Positions 42,133-52,385 of a DNA stretch of 64,000 bases are shown here, in pieces. Source of the DNA: Sphingobacterium thalpophilum (GTDB taxonomy: Bacteria > Bacteroidota > Bacteroidia > Sphingobacteriales > Sphingobacteriaceae); the NCBI RefSeq assembly GCF_038396785.1, contig NZ_CP151087.1, positions 1,364,001-1,428,000 of the forward strand, in the 5' to 3' direction. Position 1 is the first letter of the stretch. Each line of letters begins with the position of its first letter. Made by a program: the position numbers and the translations under genes. A model generated the notes under the pieces. The model was not told the origin of the DNA. It made no database searches and saw only the letters and a list, made by a program, of their open reading frames with translations.

Positions 42133-44406
42133 ATGAACAGATATAATAAAATACCTATAAGAATTTTGCAAACAGTGCTGATACTGCTTTGCACGCAAAC
42201 GCTGTTTGCACAGAGAGTGGTGCATTACGAGCTGTATGTAAAAGATACGCTTGTCAACTATGCAGGTAAGCAAAAAAGGGCAATTGCCGTAAACGGGCAA
42301 ATCCCCATGCCCACCCTTACCTTTACCGAGGGCGACACTGCCGAAATAGTGGTGCACAACCAATTGAAAGAAAGCACATCACTTCACTGGCATGGTGTGT
42401 TCCTGCCCAATAAAGAAGACGGTGTGCCCTGGCTTACACAAAAACCCATCGCACCGGGCACAACCTACACCTACCGTTTTCCGATTATCCAGCATGGTAC
42501 GCACTGGTACCATTCCCACTCAGGATTGCAGGAGCAGATTGGCATGTACGGAAGTTTTATCATGAAGAAAAGAAGCGATGATAAGACATTCAGAAAAGGA
42601 ATTGACGATTTGCCGACCGTTCCAATTATATTAAGTGAGTGGACAAATCTTAACCCCGATAATATCAACCGTATGCTACACAATGCAAATGATTGGGCGG
42701 CCATTAAGAAAGGCGCAACACAATCATATGTTGAAGCTATTAAGGAGGGAAAATTAGGGGTAAAGGTAAAAAACGAGTGGAAGCGGATGCTGGCGATGGA
42801 TGTCAGTGACGTTTACTATGATAAAATCCTAATAAATGGTAGCCATAGCACCGATTTGAAAACAATTGATGGTAAAAAGCTAAAAGCAGGCGACAAAGTC
42901 AGATTGCGTGTTTCCAATGGAGGGGCGTCTTCATATTTCTGGCTACGGTATGCTGGAGGAAAAATTACAGTAGTAGCGAATGATGGGAATGATGTTGAGC
43001 CTGTAGAGGTGGACAGGTTAATCATTGCCGTATCGGAAACCTATGATGTGGTCGTTACCATCCCCGAAGACGGATTGGCGTATGAGTTTTTAGCGACTAC
43101 CGAGGACAGGACACAATCGGCAAGCTACTTTATTGGTAACGGTGTCAAACAGCTTATTTCTCCGCTGCCACGACTGAAGTATTTCGAGGGGATGAAGATG
43201 ATGAACGACATGATGAAGATGAACGGCGATTTGGACGATATGGGCATGAAGATGAGCCTGAACCAAATGGATATGAACGTGGTCATGTACCCCGAAATAA
43301 CAGGGGAAGCGGGAAAGAAAGCAGACCACAGCAAGCACGGGGGTATGAATATGGACAACGACCCCAACCGTTATAATGCAAATGCTTTGGGAGATATTGT
43401 TACCTTAAACTATGCCATGCTCAAATCTCCCTACAATACCACGCTTCCCAAAGATGCGCCCGTAAAGGACATAAAATTTACCCTTACCGGGAATATGAAC
43501 CGCTACGTTTGGAGCATGGACAACAGGGTACTTTCTGAAACGGACAAAATACCCGTTAAGAAAGGCGAAGTACTGCGCATCACCATTTATAACAACTCCA
43601 TGATGCGCCACCCGATGCACCTGCATGGATTTGATTTCCGGGTACTGAACGGCAAAGGTGAAAATGCACCTATGAAAAATATCATTGATATTATGCCGAT
43701 GGAAACGGACACCATCGAGTTTGCCGCCAATGAGGAGGGCGATTGGTTCTTTCACTGCCACATCCTGTACCACATGATGTCGGGGATGAACAGAGTGTTT
43801 GCCGTAGGCGATTACCAAAATCCCTACCTGCCTGATAAGGCTAAATCATATAAGGCATTACAGCGGGAAAGCAATATGCCCCATTTCATGGCACAGAATG
43901 ATTTCGCCACTAATGGTAATGACGGTATGGCAATGCTGCAAAACACAAGATGGAACTTGAGTTCGGAATGGCGTTTAGGTTACAATGATATGCACGGCTA
44001 TGAAGTAGAAACCCATTTGGGCAGATACTTGGGGAAAATGCAATGGTTTATGCCCTTTGTGGGATTTGACTGGCGTTACCGTAAAATGGGAATAGACGAA
44101 CACGAAACAAACTTATTCGGACAAAAGAATGAAAAGGATACACGCCGGGCTGTGAGCTTAGGTTTTGTGTACACCTTACCTATGCTCGTTAATTTTCAGG
44201 CAGAGGTTTATCACGATGGTATTGTAAGGCTGGCGCTGATGCGTGAGGATATTCCCATCACCAAAAGGTTAAGGGGCGGCTTTATGGTCAACACAGACTT
44301 TGAATATATGGGAGAACTTAGCTACATCCTCAACAAAAACATAGGCATACGCACCCACTATGATAGTGATATGGGATGGGGTGTAGGGCTTGCCTTGACT
44401 TATTAA
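42133..44406 (+). CDS. Multicopper oxidase with Met-rich insert and C-terminal barrel-like extension
   Basis: A 757-aa periplasmic oxidase. Signal peptide to LFAQ, then all four copper-site motifs: SLHWHGVFLP, THWYHSHSGLQ, HPMHLHGFDF and WFFHCHILYHM. A Met/Asp-rich stretch (about 350-410) with many M residues resembles the CueO/PcoA insert. About 180 residues beyond the oxidase (from about 575) look like outer-membrane beta strands and end in GVGLALTY. Likely oxidises Cu(I) to Cu(II). Confidence 0.9.
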   Translation: MNRYNKIPIRILQTVLILLCTQTLFAQRVVHYELYVKDTLVNYAGKQKRAIAVNGQIPMPTLTFTEGDTAEIVVHNQLKESTSLHWHGVFLPNKEDGVPWLTQKPIAPGTTYTYRFPIIQHGTHWYHSHSGLQEQIGMYGSFIMKKRSDDKTFRKGIDDLPTVPIILSEWTNLNPDNINRMLHNANDWAAIKKGATQSYVEAIKEGKLGVKVKNEWKRMLAMDVSDVYYDKILINGSHSTDLKTIDGKKLKAGDKVRLRVSNGGASSYFWLRYAGGKITVVANDGNDVEPVEVDRLIIAVSETYDVVVTIPEDGLAYEFLATTEDRTQSASYFIGNGVKQLISPLPRLKYFEGMKMMNDMMKMNGDLDDMGMKMSLNQMDMNVVMYPEITGEAGKKADHSKHGGMNMDNDPNRYNANALGDIVTLNYAMLKSPYNTTLPKDAPVKDIKFTLTGNMNRYVWSMDNRVLSETDKIPVKKGEVLRITIYNNSMMRHPMHLHGFDFRVLNGKGENAPMKNIIDIMPMETDTIEFAANEEGDWFFHCHILYHMMSGMNRVFAVGDYQNPYLPDKAKSYKALQRESNMPHFMAQNDFATNGNDGMAMLQNTRWNLSSEWRLGYNDMHGYEVETHLGRYLGKMQWFMPFVGFDWRYRKMGIDEHETNLFGQKNEKDTRRAVSLGFVYTLPMLVNFQAEVYHDGIVRLALMREDIPITKRLRGGFMVNTDFEYMGELSYILNKNIGIRTHYDSDMGWGVGLALTY

Positions 44407-44659
44407 AATTGAATAACTAAGGTTGTAAACTGCGAACCGTAAAATATCGGTCAAAAAACAGTTGGTGATGCGGGTATAATTCGTAATGATTAACCTGCAT
44501 CATACTACAACCCATAAAATTATGCAGCAAAATCTAAGCGCCTCCATCATCAACACAATAGGGGTATAAAATACTATAAGCAGTAGTTGCATAATAAGCT
44601 AATATGAACAGTATAAGCTTTTCTATATTAACGAACAATGTGTATATCAAAATAATCGG
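44407..44659. other. Spacer between the copper operon and rteC copy 2
   Basis: 253 bp of AT-rich sequence with no frame, hairpin with T-run, or backbone box that I can support. Confidence 0.5.
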
Positions 44660-45481
44660 ATGAATAAATTCTATAATGAAACACTACATAAACTTGAAAC
44701 ATCAATCAGCGAATTGGAAATTGAAACTGATTGCTCCATACAGCGTATAGAAGCCGTTATACACCTGATTGTAGAATGCCTGTCCGATGTAAAAGAGTAT
44801 GTCTTGAAAAAAGGGTTTAGAAATGTTGATGAAGAAATCCGTTTTTTCAAATATCAAAAACCAACTATTGTTGCAAAACTCATCTACTATAATGCCATTT
44901 ATAAAATTGAAACAAGAAAGCCCTATGGAGCAAAACGCATCAGGAAATATTTTACCAAAGAGCTAAAAAAGCTAAAAAGGTTCTTTGACAACAACCTTGA
45001 TTTTTACAAGTATTACCGAAGTAATAATTCTTTTGTTGACGAGAAGTTTTTTGTACGTGATAAGCACGATATAAGACTATGGTTGGACACATTTTATTTT
45101 GAGGCAGACCATCGCTTTTCTACTTCGCACGATTATAAGGTTGCCAAGATAATTGCCAATGACCTGATACAAGTTTATTTGGAAGACAGGTTAAATAATA
45201 TCAATCAGAAAAAGGTTTCAGACAATTCGTTGAAATGGACAGCAAGTAAAACTGCACTCACGGAACTCATTTATGCACTGTACTCCCACGGTGTATTTAA
45301 CAATGGGAATACAGACATAAAATTGATTGCCAAAACTTTTGAAGATGCCTTTAATATTGAATTAGGCGACTTTTACCACACGTTTATGGAACTGAAAGCC
45401 CGCAAAATAAACCGTACAAAATTCCTTGACAATCTGTGTGAAGCACTGATAAAGAAAATGGACGAGCAGGACGAAAAGTAA
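44660..45481 (+). CDS. rteC: RteC-family protein, copy 2
   Basis: A 273-aa RteC homologue, very close to copy 1 (about 32 differences in 273 by eye, with long identical nucleotide blocks in the 3' half). Motifs SIQRIEAVIHLIVECL, KLIYYNAIYKIETRKP and SHDYKVAKIIANDL. It converges with the methylase-helicase gene, whose stop is 7 bp away, with no terminator between. Confidence 0.9.
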   Translation: MNKFYNETLHKLETSISELEIETDCSIQRIEAVIHLIVECLSDVKEYVLKKGFRNVDEEIRFFKYQKPTIVAKLIYYNAIYKIETRKPYGAKRIRKYFTKELKKLKRFFDNNLDFYKYYRSNNSFVDEKFFVRDKHDIRLWLDTFYFEADHRFSTSHDYKVAKIIANDLIQVYLEDRLNNINQKKVSDNSLKWTASKTALTELIYALYSHGVFNNGNTDIKLIAKTFEDAFNIELGDFYHTFMELKARKINRTKFLDNLCEALIKKMDEQDEK

Positions 45482-45488
45482 ACAACCC

Positions 45489-48400
45489 TTACAATACGCC
45501 CCGTGGCAAATGAACGCCTTTTGTCCGTATAATGCTTTCCTGAACCGTTGGAGTTTCTTTCTGCTTTTCTGCCTGCTCCGGAGCATCTTGTTTGGTTTCC
45601 GGTGTAATAGATAGCTGTATCTTTCTTTCTACGGCAGCCAGTTCCGTTTTAAGCTCACTCAATCGGCTTTCCTTAGACCAAGTACCGTTAACCACTTCTT
45701 GAAGTATAGGCAGGTCTTTTTGTATTTCAGCAATCTTCTCTTGTTCCTGCTTCACAAAGCCCGGCAATTTTTCCAAAGCCCTCAAAAAATTCATTGTGGC
45801 AGTTTCGGGGTCTTTTGCCATTATACCATTGTTGTATGTGTACTTGATATTGCCATCGCCCTGAATAAAGAAACGGTTGTACTTTTCAACAAGACTGCTG
45901 CTGTCTTTCTGCGTCATTTCTGTTTTTACCAATAAGGTAAAACCATACAGTGTACCGATTTCATCATATTGCCCCCCGGTGAGTGCTTTGTCCGCAATCT
46001 CGTTCAGCTTTGCACCGATTTGTTTCGGATTTGCATTAGGTGGCAAGCCATCCAACAGCACAGGGTTTTCGATTGTACCGTCCGAACGCTTTTGTAGGCG
46101 TTGCTGTAAGTTTTCCCAGTCGGTACTCATCCGGTTCAAACGGGATTGAGTGCTTTGCAACATTTCCGTATAATCCTGTACCTTAAATTTGGCACTGGAT
46201 TTAGAACGGTTGAACGCCTGCTTTTCGCTTTCCAATCCGGCAATCTGTTTTTCCAGTTTGGCTTTATCCAAAAGGTCTGTATTTCCTGACAGGATTGCCA
46301 CATATTCCGAAAAGTTCATTCCTGATTTTTCATCCATACTTCCCTCGTCAATCGTTCTTTTGGTCAGGTTGTTGGTCTTTAACTGGTCTATGAAAAGCTG
46401 CTTATTGTACAACAGGTTAAACTTGTAGCTATCCAAAGATTTCTCAACGGCATAGATGATAACAGCCACTTTATTATCGGCAAAGAATTTGGCAATCTCA
46501 TTGCCTTTTCTTACAGCCCTGCCATCACGTTGGGCAAGGTCAGACGGTCGCCACGGCGTATCTAAGTGATGAACGGCAACGGCTCTTTTCTGTGCGTTTA
46601 CGCCAGTTCCAAGCATACTTGTAGAACCGAACAGCACACGGATTTTGCCCTCATTCATCCCGTTGATAAGTTCCCTACGTTGCTTGTCATTTTTCGCCTC
46701 CTGAATAAACCTTACTTCATTCGCAGGTATGCCGTGGTCTTCCACGAGCTTGCGTTTGATTTCAGAGTACACATTCCATTCGCCTGGCTTGTAGGTTCCC
46801 AAATCCGAGAAAACGAACTGCGTTCCTTTCTGTGCGTTGAACTGGTTATAATACTTGGCAATATTTGCCGCACAATGCGAAGCCTTGTTGTCGGGATGGT
46901 CGTCGTAGATACCGCTTACCATACGCATATCGAGCGACATCTTACGGGCGTAGTCCGTAGCAATGAGCATCTTTGCTTTTTCTTCCCTTTGCGATAATGG
47001 TTCTCTACCGAGCAAAGTTGCATTGCCCGTTTTGGCAAAAGCCATCAGGCTTTGTATAAAGGCTTCTTGGTCGGGCGTTGGTGGTATGTTGTACAATACC
47101 TCGTTCTTATTGGGGCGGTCAATACCAATATCCTTTGCCGTCCTGTAATCCGTGATTTCAGAATAGAACTGCGCCAGTTCCGGCACTTTGATAAAGTAGC
47201 GGAAACGCTCTTTAGCGACAATATTGTTAGCTACCGAAAATTCATAATCGGTCGTTTTCCTTGCATAGATAGCTGCCCACGCATCAAAAGAATGAATGCC
47301 TTGCTTTTCCAATGCACGGGGGCGCAGGTATTTGAACAGCAGGTACAGCTCCGTTAATGAATTGCTGATAGTTGTACCCGAAAGAAAGGTTGCGCCCATA
47401 TCTGCATTGGTACGCTCCTGAATGGTGCGGATGGCAAAAAGCAGGTTCAGTGCCTTTTGGCTGCCGTCCACCTTACCCAGTCCGGCAACCCGTGTATGAC
47501 GGGTGTTGAACATCAGGTTTTTGAACTGGTGGCTTTCGTCCACAAACAAATGGTCTATGCCCATCATCTTAAAGTCCACAATATCATCTTTGCGGTTTTC
47601 AATATCGTGTTGCAGCGTTTTCAGCTTTACTTCAAGATTTTCTTTCCGCTTGATTACTCCGGCGAGCATTCCCCTTGTAACTTCCTTGCCTTGCGATTTC
47701 AGCGCATCGAGATTACGTTCTACGCTGTCTAATTCTATTTCGAGAATTTCCTTTTGTATTTCGGGCGACTGCGGTATCATTCCGAACTGGTCGTGTGTGA
47801 GTATCACACAATCCCAATCATTATTTTTAATATCCCCGAAAATGCGCAGGCGTTTCTTTGGCGTAAAATCATCTATACCTGGATAAAGGATTTTAGCGTG
47901 TGGATAGGCTTTGCGGTAGTCTTCAGCAATGGCGGGTATATTCGCTTTCAGCCCGATAATCATCGGCTTGTGGGCTAATCCCAAACGCTTCATTTCCTGC
48001 GCTGCGGTACACATTATCAGCGTTTTTCCTGCGCCCACTTCGTGGTCGCAGATAGCACCGTTGTTCAGCTTTATCATCCAAACGGTGTCCTTTTGGCTTG
48101 AATACAGGTCTTCAATGCCTGCTCCCTTACGGTCTAATCCCGGAAATTCCTGATGGCTTCCGTCATAGTTCGGGCGAACGAAACAATTAAAAGTATCGTT
48201 GTACTGGTCGGTCAGGCGATTTTTAAATTCATCATTCTGTGCGTGTAGCCAGTCGGTAAAGGCGGTACGGATTTCATCAATCTTGGTGTTCGCCATTTGT
48301 ATGGCTTCCATATCCCGTACTTTAATTTCTTGGTCGCCAACCATTACTTTTTTGGTAATATCAGGCGTGGTATTAACAAGGGCGTGTTTGAGCAGGGCAA

Positions 48401-50942
48401 TACCGTCAAATGTGCGGCTTTCCGCTTTGACGGCATATTTTTCCCAAATGTGCATATTGCTCTGATGACACTTTACGGAAAAGTCGTCGGAGCTTTCGGA
48501 ATAATGAACCAGTACATCCGCATCAAACAGGTGCGAGGCGAAACGGGCATAAATCCCGGTAGGTATCCACCGTTCGCCGAGGTTAAAATCCAGTTCCTCA
48601 AATTCAATCCGTTTTGGTCGGGCTTCCTCTAAAGCGGTAAGGCTTTCTTTGGCTTCGGTATCATCGGGATTGTTTTCAAGATAGGCTCTTACTTCATCGG
48701 CTTTCTCAACTACGTTGCCTGCAATCCACCGTTCGGCTATCTCGTATTCTTGTTGTAGCGGATTGTAGAACAACCGCCCGTGTAAGGCTTCTTTCAGGGT
48801 ATCGGCAGGCAGGCTGCTGATTTCGGACATAAAGTCCAAATCCACGTTTCCGTACTTGTTTAGCGAGGCGGCTAAAGCCTCTTCGGGATTATCGGTTGCT
48901 AATGTGGTGGTAGAAAAGCTAACGGGACGACTGAAAATATCCGCTTTGTGGATTACGCCGCCAATGATACGCTCCAGATAAGGAATTTCTTTGCCTGCGC
49001 TGTCCGTCTTTATCAGCTTGGCATTGTCGGCAGCATTTAGATTGCCATATTTTTTGACAAAGCCATCGTACAGGAGGTTCAGGGCTTCCCGTTCTTCCTT
49101 GTGTTCGGTCTGCTTTTCAGCTTCTTTTTGGTACAGATTGATATAACTGTCCCTTACGGCTATGTAGGCTTCGGCTCTTGCTTTCTGTGAGGTCGGCAAT
49201 TGCAATGGATGAAAGATTGCTTTTTTGTCTTCCTTTTCCACCTCTTGCAGATAACCTACCCAACCATTATCCACCACAAGACAATCGTTACGGTGGAATG
49301 ATTGCAGTTCACCTCTATACGGGGCAGGTTCAGGAATAGCATTAATATTGATAGCGGTAATGGCTGTCTTATCAGACTGGCCATTACCGTTTATTTGTGA
49401 AAACAGGTCGCCGATAGCTTCCTGTTTTTTGCCGTTAACCTGATTGGTTCCATTAGCAGCACCATTGGATTTTAGCGGCGTATAAGGTTGCTGCCTTGCA
49501 CTGCTGAACAGGTCGGGCTGACGACCTATTGTGCCTCTTCTTTTTTTATTGCTTTGCCTTTTGGTTTGGGTAGTTCTTTTAGGCGGAGCAAGAACCATTA
49601 CAGGTTCGCCCACACTTTCAAACAGGTCAAAAATGCTTAGTTGCTTTAATTCCTGCGGGCTTTCCTGATGGACTACCGGAGTTGTTACAAATTGCGGCTT
49701 TTGCTGAATGATTACAGGGTCGATAACCGGAGGTGTAACCTTTGGTTCAATCGGAATTTGTATAACAGGCTCATCGTTGCGTTCGCCTCTGTATAAATTC
49801 AAATTCAAATGGTTCCCAAAATCTTCGGAAAGCATTTGTTTCAAATCTTTGGCAATGCCCTCAACGCCGTCTTTATGCGTATAAATTAAGGCGGGTTGCC
49901 CGTATGGGTCGGTATCTAATTTTTGGTCGGTATGGATAATTCTTGCACTATCCTGAAAGAGCGCATTGCCCGGCGTATTGTATTCGGTTGGCTTGCTTTG
50001 GCAAAACAGATCTTCCCTGTCGGTCAGATTTTCTTTTGCCGTATTTTTTTGCAGGATAATAAGGTCGCTGCCGACTTCCGTACCTGCATATTCGGTAAAC
50101 AGGTTGTTAGGCAATCTTACAACCGAAACCAAATTATTATCCTGCATTAACGCCCTGCGTATGGGTTCGTTCTTAGGGCTGTTCAGAATGCCCTGTGAAG
50201 TAATGTAAACCAACAAACCGCCCTCACGGAGCATATCAGCACCTTTCAGAAAAAAGTAATTGTGTATGCTTCGGGCAGCCTGTACTTTGGCATCGTCCCT
50301 GCTTCGGGAAAAGGACAAATCAAATACGGAAGTATCGCCGAACGGGATGTTACTGGCGATTACATCATAGCTGTTTTGTTCCCTTTCGGGGATTTCCTCA
50401 AAACCGTTTATACGGATATTACTTTCGGGGTAAAGCTGCTTTAAAATCTTGCCTGTAAGCAAGTCCTTTTCATAAGCGGTAACACTGGCTTTCTGATTTT
50501 CCGAAAAGGATTGTATGAATGAACCTATACCTGCGGAGGGTTCGAGGAATTTATCAATGTGCAGACCATTATCCCGCAAGGCAGATGAAATGGCATCTAT
50601 AACCTTTGGCGGTGTATAAAAAGCCGTCAGTACGGAACTTTTCATACTGTCCACATACCTGCGGTATTGCTTATCGTCTTGGGAATTTTCTTTGAGTAGT
50701 TGGTGGAGTTCCTGCGTGAGTGGAAAGAGGTCGTGTTCTGTTTTTCTCCAATGATTGATGTCTATTTCGCTTTCTACGGGGTTCAGAACGAATTTAAGAC
50801 CGCCAAATCCGCTGTATCGCATCATTAGCAGTCTTTCGCCTACGGTGGCTTGCCGTTTCTCCTTTTCCAGTTTAAAAACAATTCGCAGGGCATCAATATT
50901 CTGTTGGAGATGGAACCGCTTACTGAAGCCCATTTTCCTCAA
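45489..50942 (-). CDS. Giant N6-adenine methylase-helicase protein
   Basis: 1,817 aa. The N-terminal methyltransferase-like domain (about 100-300) has [15 protein letters not shown] (SAM-binding) and NIPFGD near residue 200 in place of NPPF/Y. A long variable linker with Gln/Pro/Asn leads to an SF2 helicase core (about 940-1500): Walker [12 protein letters not shown] near 970, VDESHQFKN near 1130, SGTTISNS, and a late RxGRAVRKG ([12 protein letters not shown]). A coiled-coil tail follows. Large MTase-helicases are typical of Bacteroidetes ICEs; a role in anti-restriction or DNA processing after transfer is an inference. The start could be codon 4. Confidence 0.88.
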   Translation of the reverse strand: MRKMGFSKRFHLQQNIDALRIVFKLEKEKRQATVGERLLMMRYSGFGGLKFVLNPVESEIDINHWRKTEHDLFPLTQELHQLLKENSQDDKQYRRYVDSMKSSVLTAFYTPPKVIDAISSALRDNGLHIDKFLEPSAGIGSFIQSFSENQKASVTAYEKDLLTGKILKQLYPESNIRINGFEEIPEREQNSYDVIASNIPFGDTSVFDLSFSRSRDDAKVQAARSIHNYFFLKGADMLREGGLLVYITSQGILNSPKNEPIRRALMQDNNLVSVVRLPNNLFTEYAGTEVGSDLIILQKNTAKENLTDREDLFCQSKPTEYNTPGNALFQDSARIIHTDQKLDTDPYGQPALIYTHKDGVEGIAKDLKQMLSEDFGNHLNLNLYRGERNDEPVIQIPIEPKVTPPVIDPVIIQQKPQFVTTPVVHQESPQELKQLSIFDLFESVGEPVMVLAPPKRTTQTKRQSNKKRRGTIGRQPDLFSSARQQPYTPLKSNGAANGTNQVNGKKQEAIGDLFSQINGNGQSDKTAITAININAIPEPAPYRGELQSFHRNDCLVVDNGWVGYLQEVEKEDKKAIFHPLQLPTSQKARAEAYIAVRDSYINLYQKEAEKQTEHKEEREALNLLYDGFVKKYGNLNAADNAKLIKTDSAGKEIPYLERIIGGVIHKADIFSRPVSFSTTTLATDNPEEALAASLNKYGNVDLDFMSEISSLPADTLKEALHGRLFYNPLQQEYEIAERWIAGNVVEKADEVRAYLENNPDDTEAKESLTALEEARPKRIEFEELDFNLGERWIPTGIYARFASHLFDADVLVHYSESSDDFSVKCHQSNMHIWEKYAVKAESRTFDGIALLKHALVNTTPDITKKVMVGDQEIKVRDMEAIQMANTKIDEIRTAFTDWLHAQNDEFKNRLTDQYNDTFNCFVRPNYDGSHQEFPGLDRKGAGIEDLYSSQKDTVWMIKLNNGAICDHEVGAGKTLIMCTAAQEMKRLGLAHKPMIIGLKANIPAIAEDYRKAYPHAKILYPGIDDFTPKKRLRIFGDIKNNDWDCVILTHDQFGMIPQSPEIQKEILEIELDSVERNLDALKSQGKEVTRGMLAGVIKRKENLEVKLKTLQHDIENRKDDIVDFKMMGIDHLFVDESHQFKNLMFNTRHTRVAGLGKVDGSQKALNLLFAIRTIQERTNADMGATFLSGTTISNSLTELYLLFKYLRPRALEKQGIHSFDAWAAIYARKTTDYEFSVANNIVAKERFRYFIKVPELAQFYSEITDYRTAKDIGIDRPNKNEVLYNIPPTPDQEAFIQSLMAFAKTGNATLLGREPLSQREEKAKMLIATDYARKMSLDMRMVSGIYDDHPDNKASHCAANIAKYYNQFNAQKGTQFVFSDLGTYKPGEWNVYSEIKRKLVEDHGIPANEVRFIQEAKNDKQRRELINGMNEGKIRVLFGSTSMLGTGVNAQKRAVAVHHLDTPWRPSDLAQRDGRAVRKGNEIAKFFADNKVAVIIYAVEKSLDSYKFNLLYNKQLFIDQLKTNNLTKRTIDEGSMDEKSGMNFSEYVAILSGNTDLLDKAKLEKQIAGLESEKQAFNRSKSSAKFKVQDYTEMLQSTQSRLNRMSTDWENLQQRLQKRSDGTIENPVLLDGLPPNANPKQIGAKLNEIADKALTGGQYDEIGTLYGFTLLVKTEMTQKDSSSLVEKYNRFFIQGDGNIKYTYNNGIMAKDPETATMNFLRALEKLPGFVKQEQEKIAEIQKDLPILQEVVNGTWSKESRLSELKTELAAVERKIQLSITPETKQDAPEQAEKQKETPTVQESIIRTKGVHLPRGVL

Positions 50943-51357
50943 TCCATATTGAGATGGTTCCGGTCAGTTCGGTATAGAGTACATCAAACTCATATCCGTA
51001 GGCGAAATCATCGGTTAATTCATATCCTGCGAAAACAGGCTCACAAACGGGAAACATTTTAAGGGCGAACGGTCGCAGTTCCTCGTCTGCCATTATGGTA
51101 TCAAATTCATTGCATACCACTTTGAAAACCGTGTCGAACTTGGAGAAGTGCAAGCCCTCAAAAAGTATGTAGTTGGCTATTTCGTTGCATTGCTCAATGG
51201 CGTTTCCCGAACGGAAAGCACCCTCATAAGCATTGGCAGCCCACGAAGACCGTTGGTCAATAAATTTTTGGTCGTGTGCCTTTTCGGGAAAGCTGCTGTT
51301 TAATAATTCTTGCAGTCGTAATCTGAAATACGACAGGTCTTTTTGCTGTACATCCAT
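50920..51357 (-). CDS. DUF1896 family protein
   Basis: A 145-aa soluble protein: [40 protein letters not shown] and [20 protein letters not shown], as in DUF1896 proteins that always sit next to large helicases in Bacteroidetes ICEs. It overlaps the methylase-helicase start by 23 bp. First gene of a unit with a backbone box upstream (51432-51458). Function unknown. Confidence 0.85.
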   Translation of the reverse strand: MDVQQKDLSYFRLRLQELLNSSFPEKAHDQKFIDQRSSWAANAYEGAFRSGNAIEQCNEIANYILFEGLHFSKFDTVFKVVCNEFDTIMADEELRPFALKMFPVCEPVFAGYELTDDFAYGYEFDVLYTELTGTISIWIEENGLQ

Positions 51358-51431
51358 ACTTATTTTGTTTAGAATTTTACTTAAATCCTAAAATTATAAG
51401 CAGGAGCAAATGCCTCTGATAATGTTGTAGG

Positions 51432-51458
51432 GTTTGGCTTTGAAAGGCAGGATTTGGC
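51432..51458 (-). promoter_or_regulatory. Backbone box 2, upstream of DUF1896-methylase unit
   Basis: On the minus strand GCCAAAT-N13-GCCAAAC with CTGCC and TTTCAAA inside. 35 bases downstream lies TAATTTTA, a -7-like element. The surrounding 38 bp are nearly the same as at box 1. Confidence 0.6.
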
Positions 51459-51503
51459 GTAATATGGCAACAAAAAACCTCCGATAATTCAGAGGTTCAT
51501 TTT

Positions 51504-52385
51504 TTATGGCTTGTTCAAGATATGAAGCATCCTGCCGACTTCTATATCCATTCTCGAAAAGGCAAACCATTTTTTGCCCAGGTCTTTGAGCGATGCCCCA
51601 ATGTGGTAGAGTTCTGTATAATCAATAATCAAAAAACGGTCGTGGGCATCGGAAAACAATTCAATGTCTATTGGAGGATATTGGCTATTGTAGCGTTGCA
51701 AATCTAACCGTAGCTGATTGCTGATACTTTTGGTAAGGATTGTAGCGGTTACATTAACCTTACGCTTACCCAACAAAGTAAGCACCGTATCATCCACATA
51801 ATTATCAAGCAGGATAATAGAGATTTTGGCACTTCGGATAATATCGGAAACAAAGGCATAGGCATCAAAAACCTGCCCGTTGTAAAAGATACCTTTTTCG
51901 CTGTGGAGCTTGTCGCTTTCCAAAGCCTTAAAAATCTCTTCAAATTTTTGGTCGGCTTCTAATTGTTTCAGCTCTATATTATCCAAACGATGAAACAAAG
52001 AAGCGTTGCTGATAAGCATACGCCTCATTTCTACAAAGGCTTCCATTATTTCCACACTCATTTTAACGGCTATATCAGACCGGAGAATGGCAGATGCCAT
52101 TGCAACGCCCTGTTCGGTAAAAACATAGGGCAAATAACGCCTGCCACCGTAATTTAAACTTGAGGTTCCAATTTGGAACCTCAAGTTTTCAACTTCCTCT
52201 TCGGTCAGTTGAAAGCAGAATGATACAGGAAAACGCTCAATATTCCGTTTAACGGCTTTGTTCAGGTTCTTTGTTTCTACCTGATATAAGGCAGCGAGGT
52301 CGCTATCCAACATTACCTGTTTGCCCCGGATAGTATAAATCAGGTTCCTGATTTCTTTGGGTACGATTGACGGTTTATTTTCCAT
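51504..52385 (-). CDS. ORF6N domain-containing protein
   Basis: A 293-aa protein. An N-terminal ORF6N/KilA-N-like DNA-binding domain (about 10-100): LIYTIRGKQVMLDSDLAALY, ETKNLNKAVKRNIERFP and YVFTEQGVAMASAIL. The C-terminal half (about 150-290) has a phospholipase-D-like flavour (ISIILLDNYVDDTVLTLL, HDRFLIID). I chose ATG 52385, which overlaps the topB stop by 11 bp, over a longer frame inside topB. Likely a regulator or nuclease-like accessory; role unproven. Confidence 0.82.
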   Translation of the reverse strand: MENKPSIVPKEIRNLIYTIRGKQVMLDSDLAALYQVETKNLNKAVKRNIERFPVSFCFQLTEEEVENLRFQIGTSSLNYGGRRYLPYVFTEQGVAMASAILRSDIAVKMSVEIMEAFVEMRRMLISNASLFHRLDNIELKQLEADQKFEEIFKALESDKLHSEKGIFYNGQVFDAYAFVSDIIRSAKISIILLDNYVDDTVLTLLGKRKVNVTATILTKSISNQLRLDLQRYNSQYPPIDIELFSDAHDRFLIIDYTELYHIGASLKDLGKKWFAFSRMDIEVGRMLHILNKP

